Of a stretch of 64,000 nucleotides of DNA, positions 22,133-36,300 are shown piece after piece; the first letter of the stretch is position 1; each line of letters opens with the position of its first letter. Source of the DNA: Bryopsis sp. KO-2023. Taxonomy: Eukaryota; Chlorophyta; Ulvophyceae; Bryopsidales; Bryopsidaceae. The position numbers and the translations under genes are program-made. The notes below the pieces were generated by a model that was not told the DNA's origin, did no database searches, and saw nothing but the letters and a program-made list of their open reading frames with translations. The stretch covers positions 3,410,001-3,474,000 of the forward strand of contig BSYQ01000009.1 of assembly GCA_030272585.1 (NCBI GenBank), given 5' to 3'.

Positions 22133-25100
22133 ATGGGTGAGTCGGAGTCGGCGTGCTTGGTTTTACGGGTCGGGACTCCGACGTCCTTTCGGGAAAACAA
22201 CTTGCTTGAATTGGAGCGAATTCGTGGGGAACGGCAGGAAGTTTGGTGTTCGACGCTGGCTTGAGCTCAACAAACAAGTTTCGCGTTGACTTTCCGCAAC
22301 TTTCTTGAGGAACGCTGATTTGTTTCTGGATTCATAGCCCCAGACGTCACGAAGATGTTTTTTCTTGAAGATCCAGAGCTGTTTTCTCTGCCGCCACCGT
22401 TCCGTTCGTGTATGGCTTCCACTGAGGTTCATACGTTTGAGCACTCTATTCTGCAGGCATCGCCCGAGTGGACGTATGGTTGGCGGATCGCTATCGATTG
22501 ATCGCCCAACCTGTTAACGACGTTGGGATTCCACCCACGGACATCATGTGCATCGACGTGGGGAGCGTGTTTCGACGGTGCACCGGCTGGACGGAAAGTC
22601 ATGCTCGCAAGAGCGACGACGAGATCAGCCTGCGGGTATTGAGGCATATCGAGTTCCTCGTCTCGTTGATTAAACCACAGCAGCAGCTGTTCATCGCTGT
22701 GGACGGTGAGTTTTCGAACGTCGACACTGCCAAAAAAAAGTCGTCAGTGGATCTTTCAATTTCAGGTTTCAACCGTCGACCGTGTTCGACACGATACGCC
22801 TTCGTACACCTGGAAAGTATTAAGTCCGACAGAAATCTCACCGTCCCTTTTTCTTATCTCGACGAGGGGAAAACTCCTTGCCTGGGGGGTCGCATTTTTT
22901 CTGAATGGGTGAGGATGGTCAGAAACATAGAGATACACTCACTGGACATTTATCATCAGTTCAAATCATTCTCCAATGAGTGATGAGGAGAGAAAAATTA
23001 AAAAAATCTACTGATTCTTTGACAGGGGTGCCTCCAATGGCATTTCTGCAATCCGAGCGGCGAAAACGATGCGACAACACTTCCAAGGTTGGCATTTTTC
23101 TCTTCTTTACAGAAATTCTTGCAGTATTTTTTTATTTTTTTTTTATCACTTGAGATGAGCCATGGAGCTCCTCCCAGATGTCGATGGAATGGAAGGGGTT
23201 TTTTTCTTTGTTTTTGTTCATGGTTTTCTTGCGTCCACAGAAGAAGAAGTTTTTGAGGGACAATCGCTGCCATCCGACCGATACGGTTTTCAACATCAAC
23301 AAAATTACTCCTGGAACCGATTTTATGGATCAATTTGATAAACATCTGGCTTTCTTCATAAGAAGCAAAATGGCAGAGGACTCGGACTGGAAAGCTCCGA
23401 TTGTGATCTATTCAGGTAGGGAGGTTTCGACACCCCTTTCCCCCAAAGGGAAAAGTATATATGTCAAATTTAAATTAAAAAACTATAACATGGAGGAAGA
23501 ACGGAGAATTCATGGTTAGAAATGTTGTTTTTTTCCTGTCAAAGGTTGATGTTCTAGGAACATCAATATTTCCAAAGTATGTCTTTTTTTTTGTATTTTT
23601 CTGAAAAAAAACACAAAAAAACATCCCTTCTGAATTTTAAAGGTCCTTGATTCTTCAAGGGTGGTGAAAAAAAAAATTAAAAAAAATGGAGAGATTCAAA
23701 TTAAAAAACCATCGTCTCTCGCCCAACAAAATCCTGGCCTTTTCGTTTTACATAACTTAATTTCGTACAGTTTCCTTTTACGTCTGCCTGTTAATTTTCC
23801 ACAGAACAGGTGGATGTGAGGTGCTTCCTTCTCACACACACACACACACATATATATATCTATATTTCTTTTTTATATATATATATTTTTTTATCGCTTT
23901 GCAGGACCACATGTCCATGGTGACTGCAAATTCAAAATCATGAATTACTTCAGAAGCAACTTGAGATTTGGGCAGGTGGCCCCTTCGAATCTCACCCATT
24001 GCATTTATTCTGTCGCACCTGACATGCCTTTGCTGGGCATCATGACGCACGAACCCCATCTGTACATCCTGAGGGAAACAGATAGCCTCATTGTCGGACG
24101 TCCTCCAAGCGAACCTGTGGTGAAACACACACAAGCTGATTACAGCACTTACCATTTGGGGTGAGTACGCACTAAAAAACAAGCAAACAAACAAACAAGC
24201 AATGGAAAGGACAGAGAATAAAAAGATCAAATGAAAAAAAAAGAAGCCTTGATGCATTGGCTCGAGTATTGTCTTTGACACTGCATGTACGTATTTTTCC
24301 TTGATCAGATTTTTCGAGAGATTTTGAATTTGGTTGACGGATCTAATTATGCCGCCTCCTATTGCAGAATGGGTTTCTGCTTGGATAAGGTGAAGTTTTT
24401 CGGAAAACTGCATTTTCTGATGCTCTTTTTTCTTTTTGGGTTTTTTTTTGAAAGGTTGCTGCGGGAGTATTGGCAAAGGGATATTCTGCAGGGGCCTTTC
24501 AGAGATTTGAGCATCGAATCGACGCTTGAGGATTTTGTCTTTATGTGCACTCTTCTTGGAAACGACACTCTTCCACGTGAGTCGCCCCCCCCCCCCCCGT
24601 CCAAAAAAAAAAGAAAAAACGTAACAAAACAAAAGAAAACACCTTTGGATTAAACAAAATAATAATGTGCCAGCCATGTTGTTTATGTTTCAATCAAAAA
24701 GAAAGAAGCCAGGGTGGAGAATTAATGAACCAAGGATTCTGTTGGGTGCTTGCAGTATCTTGGGGGGAATTCCACTGTAGGAAAACATGTGGATGAATGT
24801 TTTCTTGTGCAATACAAGTAATAGTCATTGAGAAGGTTTCAAAAGAGCCAATATTCAACTTCAATTTAAAAAAGCCAAAAAACAAAACAAAAACATGCTC
24901 CCTCTTCCACCTGACGATGCAAAAACATGTGCAGGGATCCCCACATTGCACACTCAGGAGGGTGGGGTGGAGTGTTTGCTGGATGCATACAAGCAAGTGG
25001 TGCTGGAGTATGGATATCTGTTGGAGCCCTTGGGCAACCGGGAACTGAACCACTCAGCAGTCGTGGTTCTTTTTCAAATCTTGGGCAGCCACCAGGCAGA

Positions 25101-28100
25101 ATTGGGACGGTTGATGAACAGACTTCGAGTGAGTTTTTCCAAAAAACTAGCTTTTTTATGTGATTTCTCGCAACGTGGGTGGGTGGGTGGGGGTGGGTGC
25201 GTGTGTGGGTAGAACAAAAAAGAGAGGTGTGGTGTGGGGATGCTTGTCCGAGTTTTTGAGGGGAGGAGCTGTGTCGCCTTGATGGCTTTTTTTTAAAGAA
25301 CTGGAGAAACTGATTTTTGGTGAGTTTTTTTTTTTTTTTTTTTTGCTTGTTGGATGCAGCTGAAGGAACTTCAGACGGATGGGCATGTGTTGATCCATGA
25401 GGAATCAGTTGCGATTCTTAGGGAAAGCGGTGCCAATCATGACCCCCTGGAGTTGTGGAAAGTGAGTGTACTTTCCTTTTCCTGTTTGTTTCCCGCTCAG
25501 GCTGTGTGATTTTTATTCCCATGAGGATATAATTTTATTTTTTCCTGTCTTCAAGTTCGTTCTTCCGTTTTTATTCTGAGGGGTCGGGGTTTTTGGGAAG
25601 AGCAGAAGTGTGAGTAAGGGTTGCTTGAACTGAAATAGGATTATTTTCTGCCGAAACTCCTCCCAAAAAAAGGGAAAAAAAAGGAAACATTTTGCAGGTG
25701 CGATCGAACGTTCCTTAAGATTTCAGGAAAGAGAAACTGTCCTGTTTTTTCATTTTCCTTTCGTGGCAAAAGTTCTCTTAACCAACTTATGCTGTTTCTT
25801 GAGAGATGTCTTCCTGATCGGGGTTGGGAATGACATTTTTGCAGGACCGTTATTATCAAGTCAAGATGGGTTACGATTTTGGGTGCAAAGATGCCAGGAA
25901 CGAAGTCATGCATTCATACATCGAAGGATTGATTTGGCAAGCGGCCTATTATGTGAAGGGGGTGTATTGTTGGAATTATCGATACTCGGAAAACTATGGA
26001 CCCTGCATGTCGGACATGGTGGACCTCAGCAGCATAGATGGTATGCTTCTCGAAACAGAAAACTGTTTTCTTATCTTTTTTTTTTAAGTATTTTAATTTC
26101 TCTGTGGAGCGTTTTTCCATGATACTTTCAACCCCTTATTTATTTATTTCAAAAGGGCGTATTTCAGACGACATAGAAATTCGATGTTTCAGTTTTTCCC
26201 TCGTCTACTTTTTCGGCCGCTTCTTTCTCAAATCGATTCGAGTTTTTCCACTTTTCTATTGGGTGTGTTGTGCAACCCACCTATGGGTTCCTCTGTTTGT
26301 TTTTTCGCTGCATTCATCGCCTTCATTGACTTTTTGTTCTTATCCCTTTCTGTTTCCCCCCCCCCCCCCCCCTTTCCTTATGAACACCACAGTGGACTTC
26401 TCAAGAGTGAGCCCTCTTTCGAAAAACGAATACATGATGTCCGTTTTCATGGCGGCCGAGAAAGATTTGGTCCCAGAAGTGCTTCAGTGCCTGATGGACA
26501 ATAAGTATGCTGTAACCAAGCCTGTGTACGATGAGTGCAAGCGGCACACCAGGGATCTGGAGGGGGCCTGGTCCGAGGATGATTTTCATTCTCAGTTGAA
26601 ACCATTCCCTGCTCGCCAATTTCAAAAGGTTTATCGAAGAGTTCCTTGGAAGAAAATCTACCCCGAACTCTGCGAAAGAGACCAAGAGGGGAAAATTCTC
26701 GTGTTCAAGTACAGACATGGTAATAATACTGCTACTACTACTACTACTAATAATAATAATAACCAACAATGGAAATGTTGTTGGGTATTTTTTTTGTTGA
26801 TTTCCCAATTTCTGGTTGGTTTTTTTGGTCTCTGTACAATATACGAGAATCATATTTAAAAGAAAAAATCGATATGCAAGCAAAACCTGACATTCTGTGG
26901 ATGTCCTGGTTTCTTTTGGGGGGTCGAAAAACGAAGTAAAAAGGAAGAAAAGGCACTTTTTTGAAAAATGCTGTGAAGTAGTTTTTTTCCCCCTGTGAAA
27001 CGACCAAAACCAAGGATCAACAACACTGAAATAAATATAGGGTATTTTTAGACCTTTTTTTCCTATTTTACAGGCTCTCGGGAAACAGAATATTGCGAAT
27101 CAACCCTGCCACATTCCTTTTTCGATGTGGACACCCCGCACAGCATGGTTTTCCTCATGGAAGGCCCCAAGTTGCAGTACCCGGAAAACTACACAGGTTT
27201 TCCTCCGCATATTCCACGAGGTCGTCGAATCGGGAGGGATGCTCCCGAGGGGTTCCCTTCGTTCGAAAAATGCCCTTTGGTGAGATTCTGTTCCATTTTA
27301 ATTCAATTTTCAATTAATTTTTTAGAAAAGAAAAATTACATGGCACACAATAGAAATTGAAATATTATATTTTTATTTATTTTGTTTTGCAATTGTGTGT
27401 CATGTATTTCTTCTTATTCCTGTCTGTTTTTCTGATGTTGTATAAATGCCATCCTCGATTTATGGGTATTTTCTGGGATGAATACGAAAAAGTTTACTTC
27501 AGTGCATCCCCCAAAAAGAATTCACTTTGCTTTTTATATATATATATATTTTATTTTTTTTCCTCTGTCAAACTCACATCGACACTCAGTGCTCGAATAT
27601 AACATTTCCTTTCTTTTTGTTTTCATCGATTCGCTTACTTTTCTGTTTGTTTTTTTGGGGGGTTGGTCAGATGGTGCCCGAAGGAATGAGGATTGGGTTT
27701 TCTTTCGATCGAAATTTAAAACAGAATCTCCACCCATATCCCCCTTCATACATATTTTTATTTCCTGGTGTGCAACGGAGATGGCCAGGCGCCATCAGCA
27801 AGGTACTTTCTTTCCAATACCAATTGTTCAATAACTGGGGGGGGGGGGGGAAATTTACACTTCAGGGGAATCGATCAGGATTGGAAAAAAGAAAAAAAAA
27901 CGTGTCAGCAAATCAAAAATCCTGCAAACCGTTGATTTGATTCCTTACAAACCGTGGAAGGAATGGCTTTTCACCGTTGAATGACAAAGGGTTGGGTTTT
28001 CATTTCAATAATAATTTAAGATGTTTTAGATTCTCGTTTCAATAATAATAATTTAATAATAATTGAAGATGTATTAGGAATCTGTGTTTTATGCACATTC

Positions 28101-31100
28101 TCAAGGTAAAGGAATTCTCTTTTTTCTTCTTCTTTTTTTTTGCATGCAATACGACTACAGTTCCCAAATAAGAAATATTGAGCGCATATGACTGGACGTA
28201 ATGTGTGTGTGTGTGTTTTCTTGTTCCGGTTTTTCTTCATTTCTTATTTTTTTTTTGTTTTTTTTTTTTTGCTCCAGCTGACGGAAAAGTTGAAATTGTT
28301 GAATCGAACGGTCTATGTGTGTTGGCCTTATCTCCGGAAAGCGAGGGTCAAGGCGATTGCAGATCCTTTTGGGCAGCAACGGGTTGAAGGGACGAAATAT
28401 CGGAGCAAAGAGGAGCAGAACGAGGTGACGCAAAGAGTGATCTCATCCTTTTACTACCACCGAGGTATCAACGTCAGGGAAGTGGACATTCTGCTTACCG
28501 TCGAAATCGCTGGCATGGATAATTTGGAGATCGATGAACCCATTCAGGTGAACGAAAAGACTTTTTCCGACCAAGAAATGTCGCTTTACAACAATTAGGA
28601 TAAAGCCCACAGGGTGGTTTTTCCTTTCCACAGATTTTCTTAATTTTGTGGGAGGGGGTTGTTAGATTTCGACTTTTTCTTTCCATGGAGGTGTTGGAAT
28701 TTATGCTGTTTTTTGTCATGTGTAGCAGAAGAAACAGCGTCGGAACTTTTTCTTTAAACGTCAAAAAAGAGTGCTATGCCACTGAAAAAAATTCTGCTTA
28801 TTTCAGAGGTTGTGAAAACAATGTATGGAGGGCTGACAGTTTAGGGTTTCTTTTTTCGCCAATTCGTTAGGCAGTATTGGTGAAAACCAAGAATGGAAAC
28901 CTCCGGTGCGTGTTGGATTACTTGGCGTTCGAGGAGAAGCAGTCGCAAATGCGAATGGAGGACGATTGCAGCGACGATTTGCAAAACGACTCCAGCGAAA
29001 CGACCCCTCCCTCGAGTCTGGCTGCCAGCTCATCAAGTGGTGGTAATTCAATCACTAGAAACATCCCCCTTCGCCGCTTGAAGTTCTGAATCATTCTGAA
29101 AAAAAAAATAAATCTAATTATGAAAAACAATTGTGGCAAGGTAGTGTGCATTTTCTCAACGAAACAGAATAGCGTAGGGATTTGAATTGCTTTTTTTTGG
29201 GGGGGGGGGGGGGGCAGGGCGGTAAAATATTGGTTGAATTTTGATGGGAACGGTGAGGAAGGCAATGATTTAATTAGTGTTAGTTCCTTTTTTTAGGGTG
29301 CAGATTGGCAACAATGTTTTGAAAATAGGAATGAATCCAGCTCCAGTTGGTTTTAGAGATGATATGAAAGGATTGTAGGCGTTTTGGTGAACCGTTGCCT
29401 GATTCATGTCTGAGGGGCATGGTTTAGTAATTGTGACCCAATGAGGTAGTGGTTAAGGTTTCAAACGGTGAAAGAAACGTGAAGGTGCAGGGTCTTTTTT
29501 TTTGTTGTTGCCCATCCAATGAATCCCAAGGGCGTTCCACACGTTTCATTTTTGCATTTTCATTGTTTTCCCTAAAAAAAAGGAAAAGAATAACGAGCCG
29601 TTAGAACCGAAAACTGTAGCATTTTTTTTTGGAGATGGGGATTTTTCCAGAGGGCAAGATTTCAAGGAGCTGGGGTTTTCGGCATTTGGATGTCAAATAC
29701 TGTTTTTGGTCTCTTTTCGTTTGGGAGGCCTGTTTCATTTTGATTTTTTTGGAATTTTATTTCTTGTCAGGGTGGGGGGGGGGGGGGCGGGTCTTTTTTG
29801 GCTTTTTTTTTGTAAAACTGTTGGTGCAATATGAGCATTGAATTTTTTGCATGAATTCAGAAGGGTCAAAAATTTTCAGGGCTAAGTTGGCAGTGTTTGT
29901 AGAAAAGTGTGACCGCCTGCAGACAATTTCTGACAAGGCCTTTGGTGTTCGTTCCAGAATCGGATGGAGATCAAGTGGACATCACAGAAATGGCCCGGGT
30001 GGCCACCCCACGTGGATGCAGTGATCGAGAATCTCAATGCTCCGGTTCCGGCGGTGTGCATCGTACTCCTGGATTGAATTCCGCTTTTATGAATGGACAC
30101 CACAATGTGGAGGATGGTTATGCGGGAGGGCCCGCGTATGGTGAAAGCTATCCAGAAGATCAAACAAGGACCAACGAATCGATGGGGGAAAAGTTGGCGG
30201 CATGGATGCATGACTCATACCTTGGAACAAAGGTAAAAGCGATTTGGTTTCTCTACAAAAATCCAATTTTTGTAAGTCCCTGATCTGATTAAGACAGCTT
30301 TTTGCATTGACTTAAAACAGAACGATGGGAAGAATTCGGGTGGGTCCACGGAGGAAGGTTTTGACAATATCGAAGATCTGGATGAGGATGAGTTTCTGAG
30401 AGGATCACAGTCGTTCGATTGTCGACTGTTGGACGAAGAGCACAGGGCTGATGATTTCGATGGAAACCCTGAGGGGGAAGATGATCTGTGGGCATATGGC
30501 AACAAAGGAGGTCCCCAAAGCAAAAATGTGGGAATCCAACATCAACCAGCACCTGAGGATTTGCCAGAACCCATGAGCTTTGATCGAAACGAGGCCCAGC
30601 TGGAGGATCATCGCCATAAGTCGAAGAGGGACAGACGGAGGGTCGCTGATTTGAAGGAGAATGTGGATGCTGGTGGGGATGATGTGATGTATGGAACCTT
30701 GTGGGGGGTGGTGCATCTGAGCTGCGTCCCGAGCGACACCTCCACCAATGAAGGAAAGCCGATACTCACCTCTTCGACCAATACTCCAACCATGGAGGAA
30801 GGTCGCAAGGAATCGGCGGGAGGTGACTCTCAGATGCCGACGGCTGTTGGAGAGAGGGATGCATGGGCCGAAGGGGGACGAAATGGTGTTGATGCTGGGC
30901 TGGAGGGCGACGGAGTAATTAAGCCGACCGAAATCGATGTGGTCGAAGTAAAGCTGACGCCATCGGCTTCTGGGGAGGAAATCTACCTCCACATACATCA
31001 TGACAGCAGTGCAAGAGTCGAGTGCTCGAAGGACATCCGGCGTCCGGATGGATTTGGTGACGTGGTATCGAATTCAGGAGGGGCTGCAAGTGCTGATGAT

Positions 31101-33332
31101 GGTGAGGGGTCTACTCAAGGATTTACTGGGGTGTCGGAGGACATGTTGCGGGCATCTGAAGTGGCGAACGAACTCGGAGTGGGGGAAGCGACTCTAGAAA
31201 AGATCACGAGCGAATGCTTCGTGGAAGCTGGTGGGTGGGTTGTTTGTCGATGCAAAGTTTATAGGCCTATCTCGAGTTATAAGTTTGCTTGATTTAAAAA
31301 ATACATGTTTGCTTGATTTCCATGTCTTTCTGATCGGATCCTTTATCGTTTTGGTCCTGAATTAAGTAAGACATGGCACCTTCTGCTTCCTTTTCACTCA
31401 ATTCAGGTGGTGAAGTGCTGAACCTTGGTTTGAGGTTGAACAAATCCCCGGCGATGGCGGGGAGCTCATGGATGCTATCTGAAAATCTACAGCTGGCGCT
31501 GGAGGAGTACCAAACCCATCATTCTTGGCTCTTCTTGGCTGTCGATTCCAACCCTCATGCTCCTGTGGTTTCGTTGGAGACCATTTTTCCAAAATCACAC
31601 CCACGACTCAGACTGAAAATGCTGAAGGCCGCCTTCAAATGGATCGAGATTTTAGACACCTCTGGCTTTCGAAGTGAACTGGTGGGAGCATCCGGTTGAA
31701 TCTTGTCATATGTATTTGCTCATCTTTCCTGTTTTTTGGTCGCTTGAACGGTTTACCATATGACAAAAAGATAGTTCGTTGAGGCAGGTTTTATGAGGGC
31801 GGAGGCCCGACCTGGTACAGGATTTTTGGAAAACGCAACTTCATTGCGACATAAATTTGAAATGGGGAAGAGGAAGGGGTTCAGTTTTTCTTGGCATTCA
31901 GGCATCAGAGTCGTTAGAGAACAAACGGGTTTTTTTTTGTATTGAGCAGTATGACCTTTTTTGAGCAATGAATGAATGTTTAATTTACATAAGGCAAACT
32001 TGCCCAACGATGGCCGTCCACAACGAGGTGATTTAGCCCTTCTTTAAGCAATATTGAGCAATAAATTGTAGCATGACCTTAACAGGGCCTTGATGGGCCT
32101 GTTGCTAGTGAAAATCACAGGAAGCTAAGCTGGTTAATAGATATTTGTAGAGACGAGTGTTGTTGTTGATCCTTTGTGGGCATCGTGCCGTTTATTAATG
32201 TATTTTGTTAAGTGGGGAGATGATTAATATTCAGGTTGTCAGGGACGGAGCCAGCTCAAAAGGTCCTTCCGGGATTCACTCTGGCAACAAACTCACAGCC
32301 CAACTGACACCAACAGCCACGGATCGTTCTTCGTCGAAAGCGATGATCGCGAGTTGCCCACCTCCCCAAGCTACCATTGGGGATTCAGTTCTGTGTAGAG
32401 ATGCCATACGGGATGGGAACGACGCAACAGAAAGAACTTTGCCTCCGACTTGGCAGGGGGTGGTCGAAGGGATCATTGATGATGGATACCTGGTGAGGCC
32501 CGATGGTGGCCATGGATCTGCTGTGCCAGTTTCAGCTCAAAATGTGTCCCTATTGGCACAGGCCAGAGAGCATCCTCCCCCACTGCAAGCCTCCATGGCC
32601 GCTCAATCAGTCGGCAGCAAAACAAACGGTGGGAAGGCACCCATGAGAACAAAGCGGTTGAAAGCTGGTGTTGCGTCGGATGAGAGCTGCCACAGTGGGT
32701 TTGGAGGAGACGATCAAGATTCAGGTTCGCAAGAAGTGACCAGCCGAAGACGATCCAGCGCGGAGAAAAACCTTGATGATGGCAAGCCAGGTTTGCCCTC
32801 CCCAAGTATTGTTGAGAAATCAAGTGGGGTGATTTCTGCTGCTGGGCAACCGATTCTTGTGGTGCCGGCTGGAGCCACCTCTTCTGTGGGGATGGCTGGT
32901 CGGGTGTTGAAAGAGGGGCAGCCTCCTGGAATGTCATCCGAGAGTGCCCTTCATTCACCTCTTTCTCGAAAAGCCCTGTCAGGTGAAAGAAAGAGAAGAG
33001 CGTTCCAGCATGGTGAAGAAGTGGAGTCCAAAAGGATCGAAATCAGGCAACCGGCGGAGCCTTGGAATGTGAACGGAGAGGGAGATGCCATTTTGGACAA
33101 CCCACATCGTGAAGGTCGGCAGTTTGAAGTGGCGTCTCCACCGGTTTCCTGGAATGCCGATAAAATGGGCGATAATTTTGCGAAGCAGGCATCACCAGAT
33201 CCTGAGTTTAATGTGGGGGAGGGGAAAGAACACTGGCGGTTGCGATTGGGGGATGAGGACAAGGCCAGCGTGGGTTCAGGGGGTGGCGAGCAGCAGGTGA
33301 ACAGATTCGCTACCCAAGGTCCCTCAAAGTAG
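22133..33332 (+). CDS. XRN1: XRN1-like 5'-3' exoribonuclease homologue with degenerate active site
   Basis: Eighteen exons: 22133-22136, 22457-22705, 23026-23087, 23241-23415, 23905-24160, 24455-24576, 24935-25128, 25360-25461, 25845-26040, 26393-26719, 27074-27279, 27671-27802, 28278-28547, 28871-29042, 29958-30232, 30321-31230, 31407-31681 and 32235-33332. The frame closes to 1674 residues, about the size of human XRN1. The first exon codes only for M-G; the start MGIARVDVWLADRYR mirrors the family start MGVPKFxRW. Family landmarks follow: ITPGTDFM, LLREYW, GNDTLP, YIEGLIWQ, the D1-domain TVYVCWPYL, and near residue 1220 the winged-helix region (NLGLRLN, ALEEYQTHHSWLF). The tail is acidic and low complexity. 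Catalytic positions are largely lost: Asp35, Asp84 and Asp203 remain, but GEGE reads GDCK, LDAD reads VAPD, and the active-site Lys is Phe91. A nuclease-dead decay or RNA-binding factor is inferred. Confidence 0.85.
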
Positions 33333-36300
33333 GTGCTTCCATTCTGTTGGCAGTGGAAATGGGAGAGGAGTGCTGCTTTTCTGAGAAACTATCAACTGAT
33401 CGATTCTGTGGATGATCATCTAGATCCTGTATAAGTGGACATTGGTTTTCTAAGAGACTAGCATTGTAGGGGTAATCTGGGGGTAAGACATAGTGAACTC
33501 CGTGATGAAACTAGTAACCTTGTGTAGGTGACTTTTTTTGCTCTGGTTTAAAGTCAATGGACAGTGAAACTTGCCGAAATCAATGAGCACACAGCAACAA
33601 AATTCAAAACCCCACGACATCATCCATAAAGGATTGCGGGTGACTTGGGATGAATATGTCATGTTCAATCTACTCGCAACTCCCCATGATCCACATGAAC
33701 CCTCACTACTCATCACCAGTGTGTTTTTTTTGGGCCCATTTTGGCCCTCAAAAAAATCAGAATGGCAAATTTTGGGGCCACAAAAGGGCCACATTCACAC
33801 AAAGTTTGTAAGGCCTGGGCCACATCTAAGAAATCAATCGAGTTTCCACAAAATCAAAACCAACAACATTAAGTAAATGCTATATAAACACCAAGCCTTG
33901 GAATTTCTATTTTTGAAGTTGGGGCCACATTCTATTTTTTTCGGACAAATTGGGGCCACAAAAGGGTCGCAACTAGATGAAACGGCCAAATTTAGGGCCG
34001 CTTCGGGGCCATGGAAAAATTACACTGGTTTTGGGAGTAGAGATGTCCTTGTGTGTGAATTCCGGTTCACCCAAATGTGGACTTTTGATGGGGACTTTTC
34101 GGTGCCCAAATGTGAGAAAAAACGTGCAACTTTTTCCCCAACTGTGAATTGTTTGTGAATTTTTCTGGCTTGTAAAATTCATCACAATGACATCATGAAC
34201 CACCAACCTTACAAAAAAGAAATGTATCTCACCCCCCAAGCACTCGTCAAAATTTATCCGGCCTATCAACAGCTTCAAAACACCCGTTTGTTAGACTGCA
34301 ACATCACAGTTGTCTCCATGTAATATTGATTGATTGATTGAGTTGTCTCCACGGTTTCTTCAAATCATTAGTCTCACAAAATTTTCAAAATTTCACCAGC
34401 GACCTATCATCCTATTGGGAAAAATGCGAACGATTACCCAAATGTGGATTTTGTGAAGGTCCACACAAATGTGGATTGTCGCGTGAAAAGTTTTCAGGAA
34501 CATCCCTATTTGGCAGGGGACAATTCGCAGAGCACTCTTCCTCTATCTCATGCTGTAACTATGCACACCCCACCATTCCTTTGAAACGGATTGCCCCAGG
34601 GGAAATGAAAGATTTTCGCAGCCACCGAAGTACCCGGGTGAGTCGTTCATTGTACTATCAGTTTGGATTCATTGATACAACACCTCAATCCTCCTTGTTC
34701 CTCCTTAAAAATTTAATGCAGAATCACCCAATATATATATTTAATGCAGAATCACCCAATATATAACATGCCACAATATACCAGGATTTCTCAGCAACTC
34801 AATCCATTTTCTGGCATTATGGGGGGTGCACCCATCACGTGATGGCCTCTTTTTGCTGTAATTGATTGATTGATTGATTGAATCAATCCATTCATTGATT
34901 AAAGCCGATGATTGAAAATCCTCCCCTACCCCTCCAATTTTTTTTGAAAAGAGAGTCTCACTTGTGTTTTTTCAGTCTCTAGCTTTTGGATAGAGAGTCT
35001 CACCCCCTTTTCAGAACTATTTTTAAACCCAACAAAAATCACACATTTCTTTGTTTTCGAGCGAGGAAACAAAACTGCACTTGCCACAATCTTTGTTCTC
35101 CTTTTCTTAGAACCACTTGCCAAATTTCAAAAAAAATAAAACACATACACACACATGAAACCCCCCAAAAGCCTTATTTCCAAATACATATATATTTTCA
35201 AACAGCACCTATCGCAATTCCAAAGCCAAAACGAGAAGAATGACTAATTTGTCTTTCCTTTCCACCAAGAACTAAAACGAAAAACACCCTTCAATCGAAC
35301 AATATAGAAAGATCATAGAACAAAAAAATCCTAGCACCCAATATAGAATCCCAGGGTTCGCGAACATCCAGAACTTCTTGTGGTATTTTCGTCCCCTTCA
35401 CACAACGTATTTCCCAGAACATACGCATTTTCTCTTTTTTTTTCTTTATATTTTGTTCTAATTTAGTGTTCAAAACATGCCATACTCAACCACCCATCGT
35501 TCCTATTTCCACCTGCTTCGATTCCCTTTTCCTGAAACTAGAGAAGAAGAATCGGAGAAAAAGAGAAGAAAAAAAAAAAAAAGAATGGAAAATGGAAGCG
35601 TGTGTCCCAAGCGTACATCAATCCACAACATCGAACAAAAATACAATCAGTGTAGCAGGGAGGAATTTTTTTTATCTTTTCAATATATATATATAAAAAT
35701 ATAGATATATACGCAGTGTCAAAACATTACTAAAAAGGAGCGCTTCATCTTTCTACCTCTTGCGAGCGAAGCCAATCTCTAGGAAGCATTTTGCGGTTTT
35801 TTTGAAACATCCAATCCCCTGTCTCACAAGGAGGGAGAAAAAATCTTCTAATTCTTTTATTTATTACAATTTTTTTCTTCAAATATTTTCCTTCTGTTTC
35901 TTGTTAGATATTCCTGTTTGCCTTGGGTTTATAATTACTGGTGAGACTGACATAACCTCTTCTTTTAGAAAGTTGGCCAGAAACCACACACTGGCAACTA
36001 CAACCTTCAAAATAAGGGAAAAAAAAATGAAAAAAAGAGTAAAACATGCTAGTGCAAAACCCATTCATTTGATTTGAGTAATATTTTTTGTTTTTGTTTT
36101 CCGCTTTTGAGGAAAACCACCAGGCGAACAGAGAGAGGAAAAAAAGCCACCCTTCCTATACTCATTCAGAAATTTCTTTCTGTCTTTCCTATTTCCTTTT
36201 TGTTTGTTTGTGTGCGTGTTTTTTTTTTTCCCTTTGAAGTATGAAAATAGAAAAAGCAGTCATGTAGCAGATATGATATTTTTTGGAAAATCCTATCACT

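Noticed and set aside
28871..29089. End of the XRN1-like gene at the TGA at 29087-29089
   Set aside because: A GTAATT donor inside this exon joins in phase to downstream exons that resemble the XRN1 C-terminal region.
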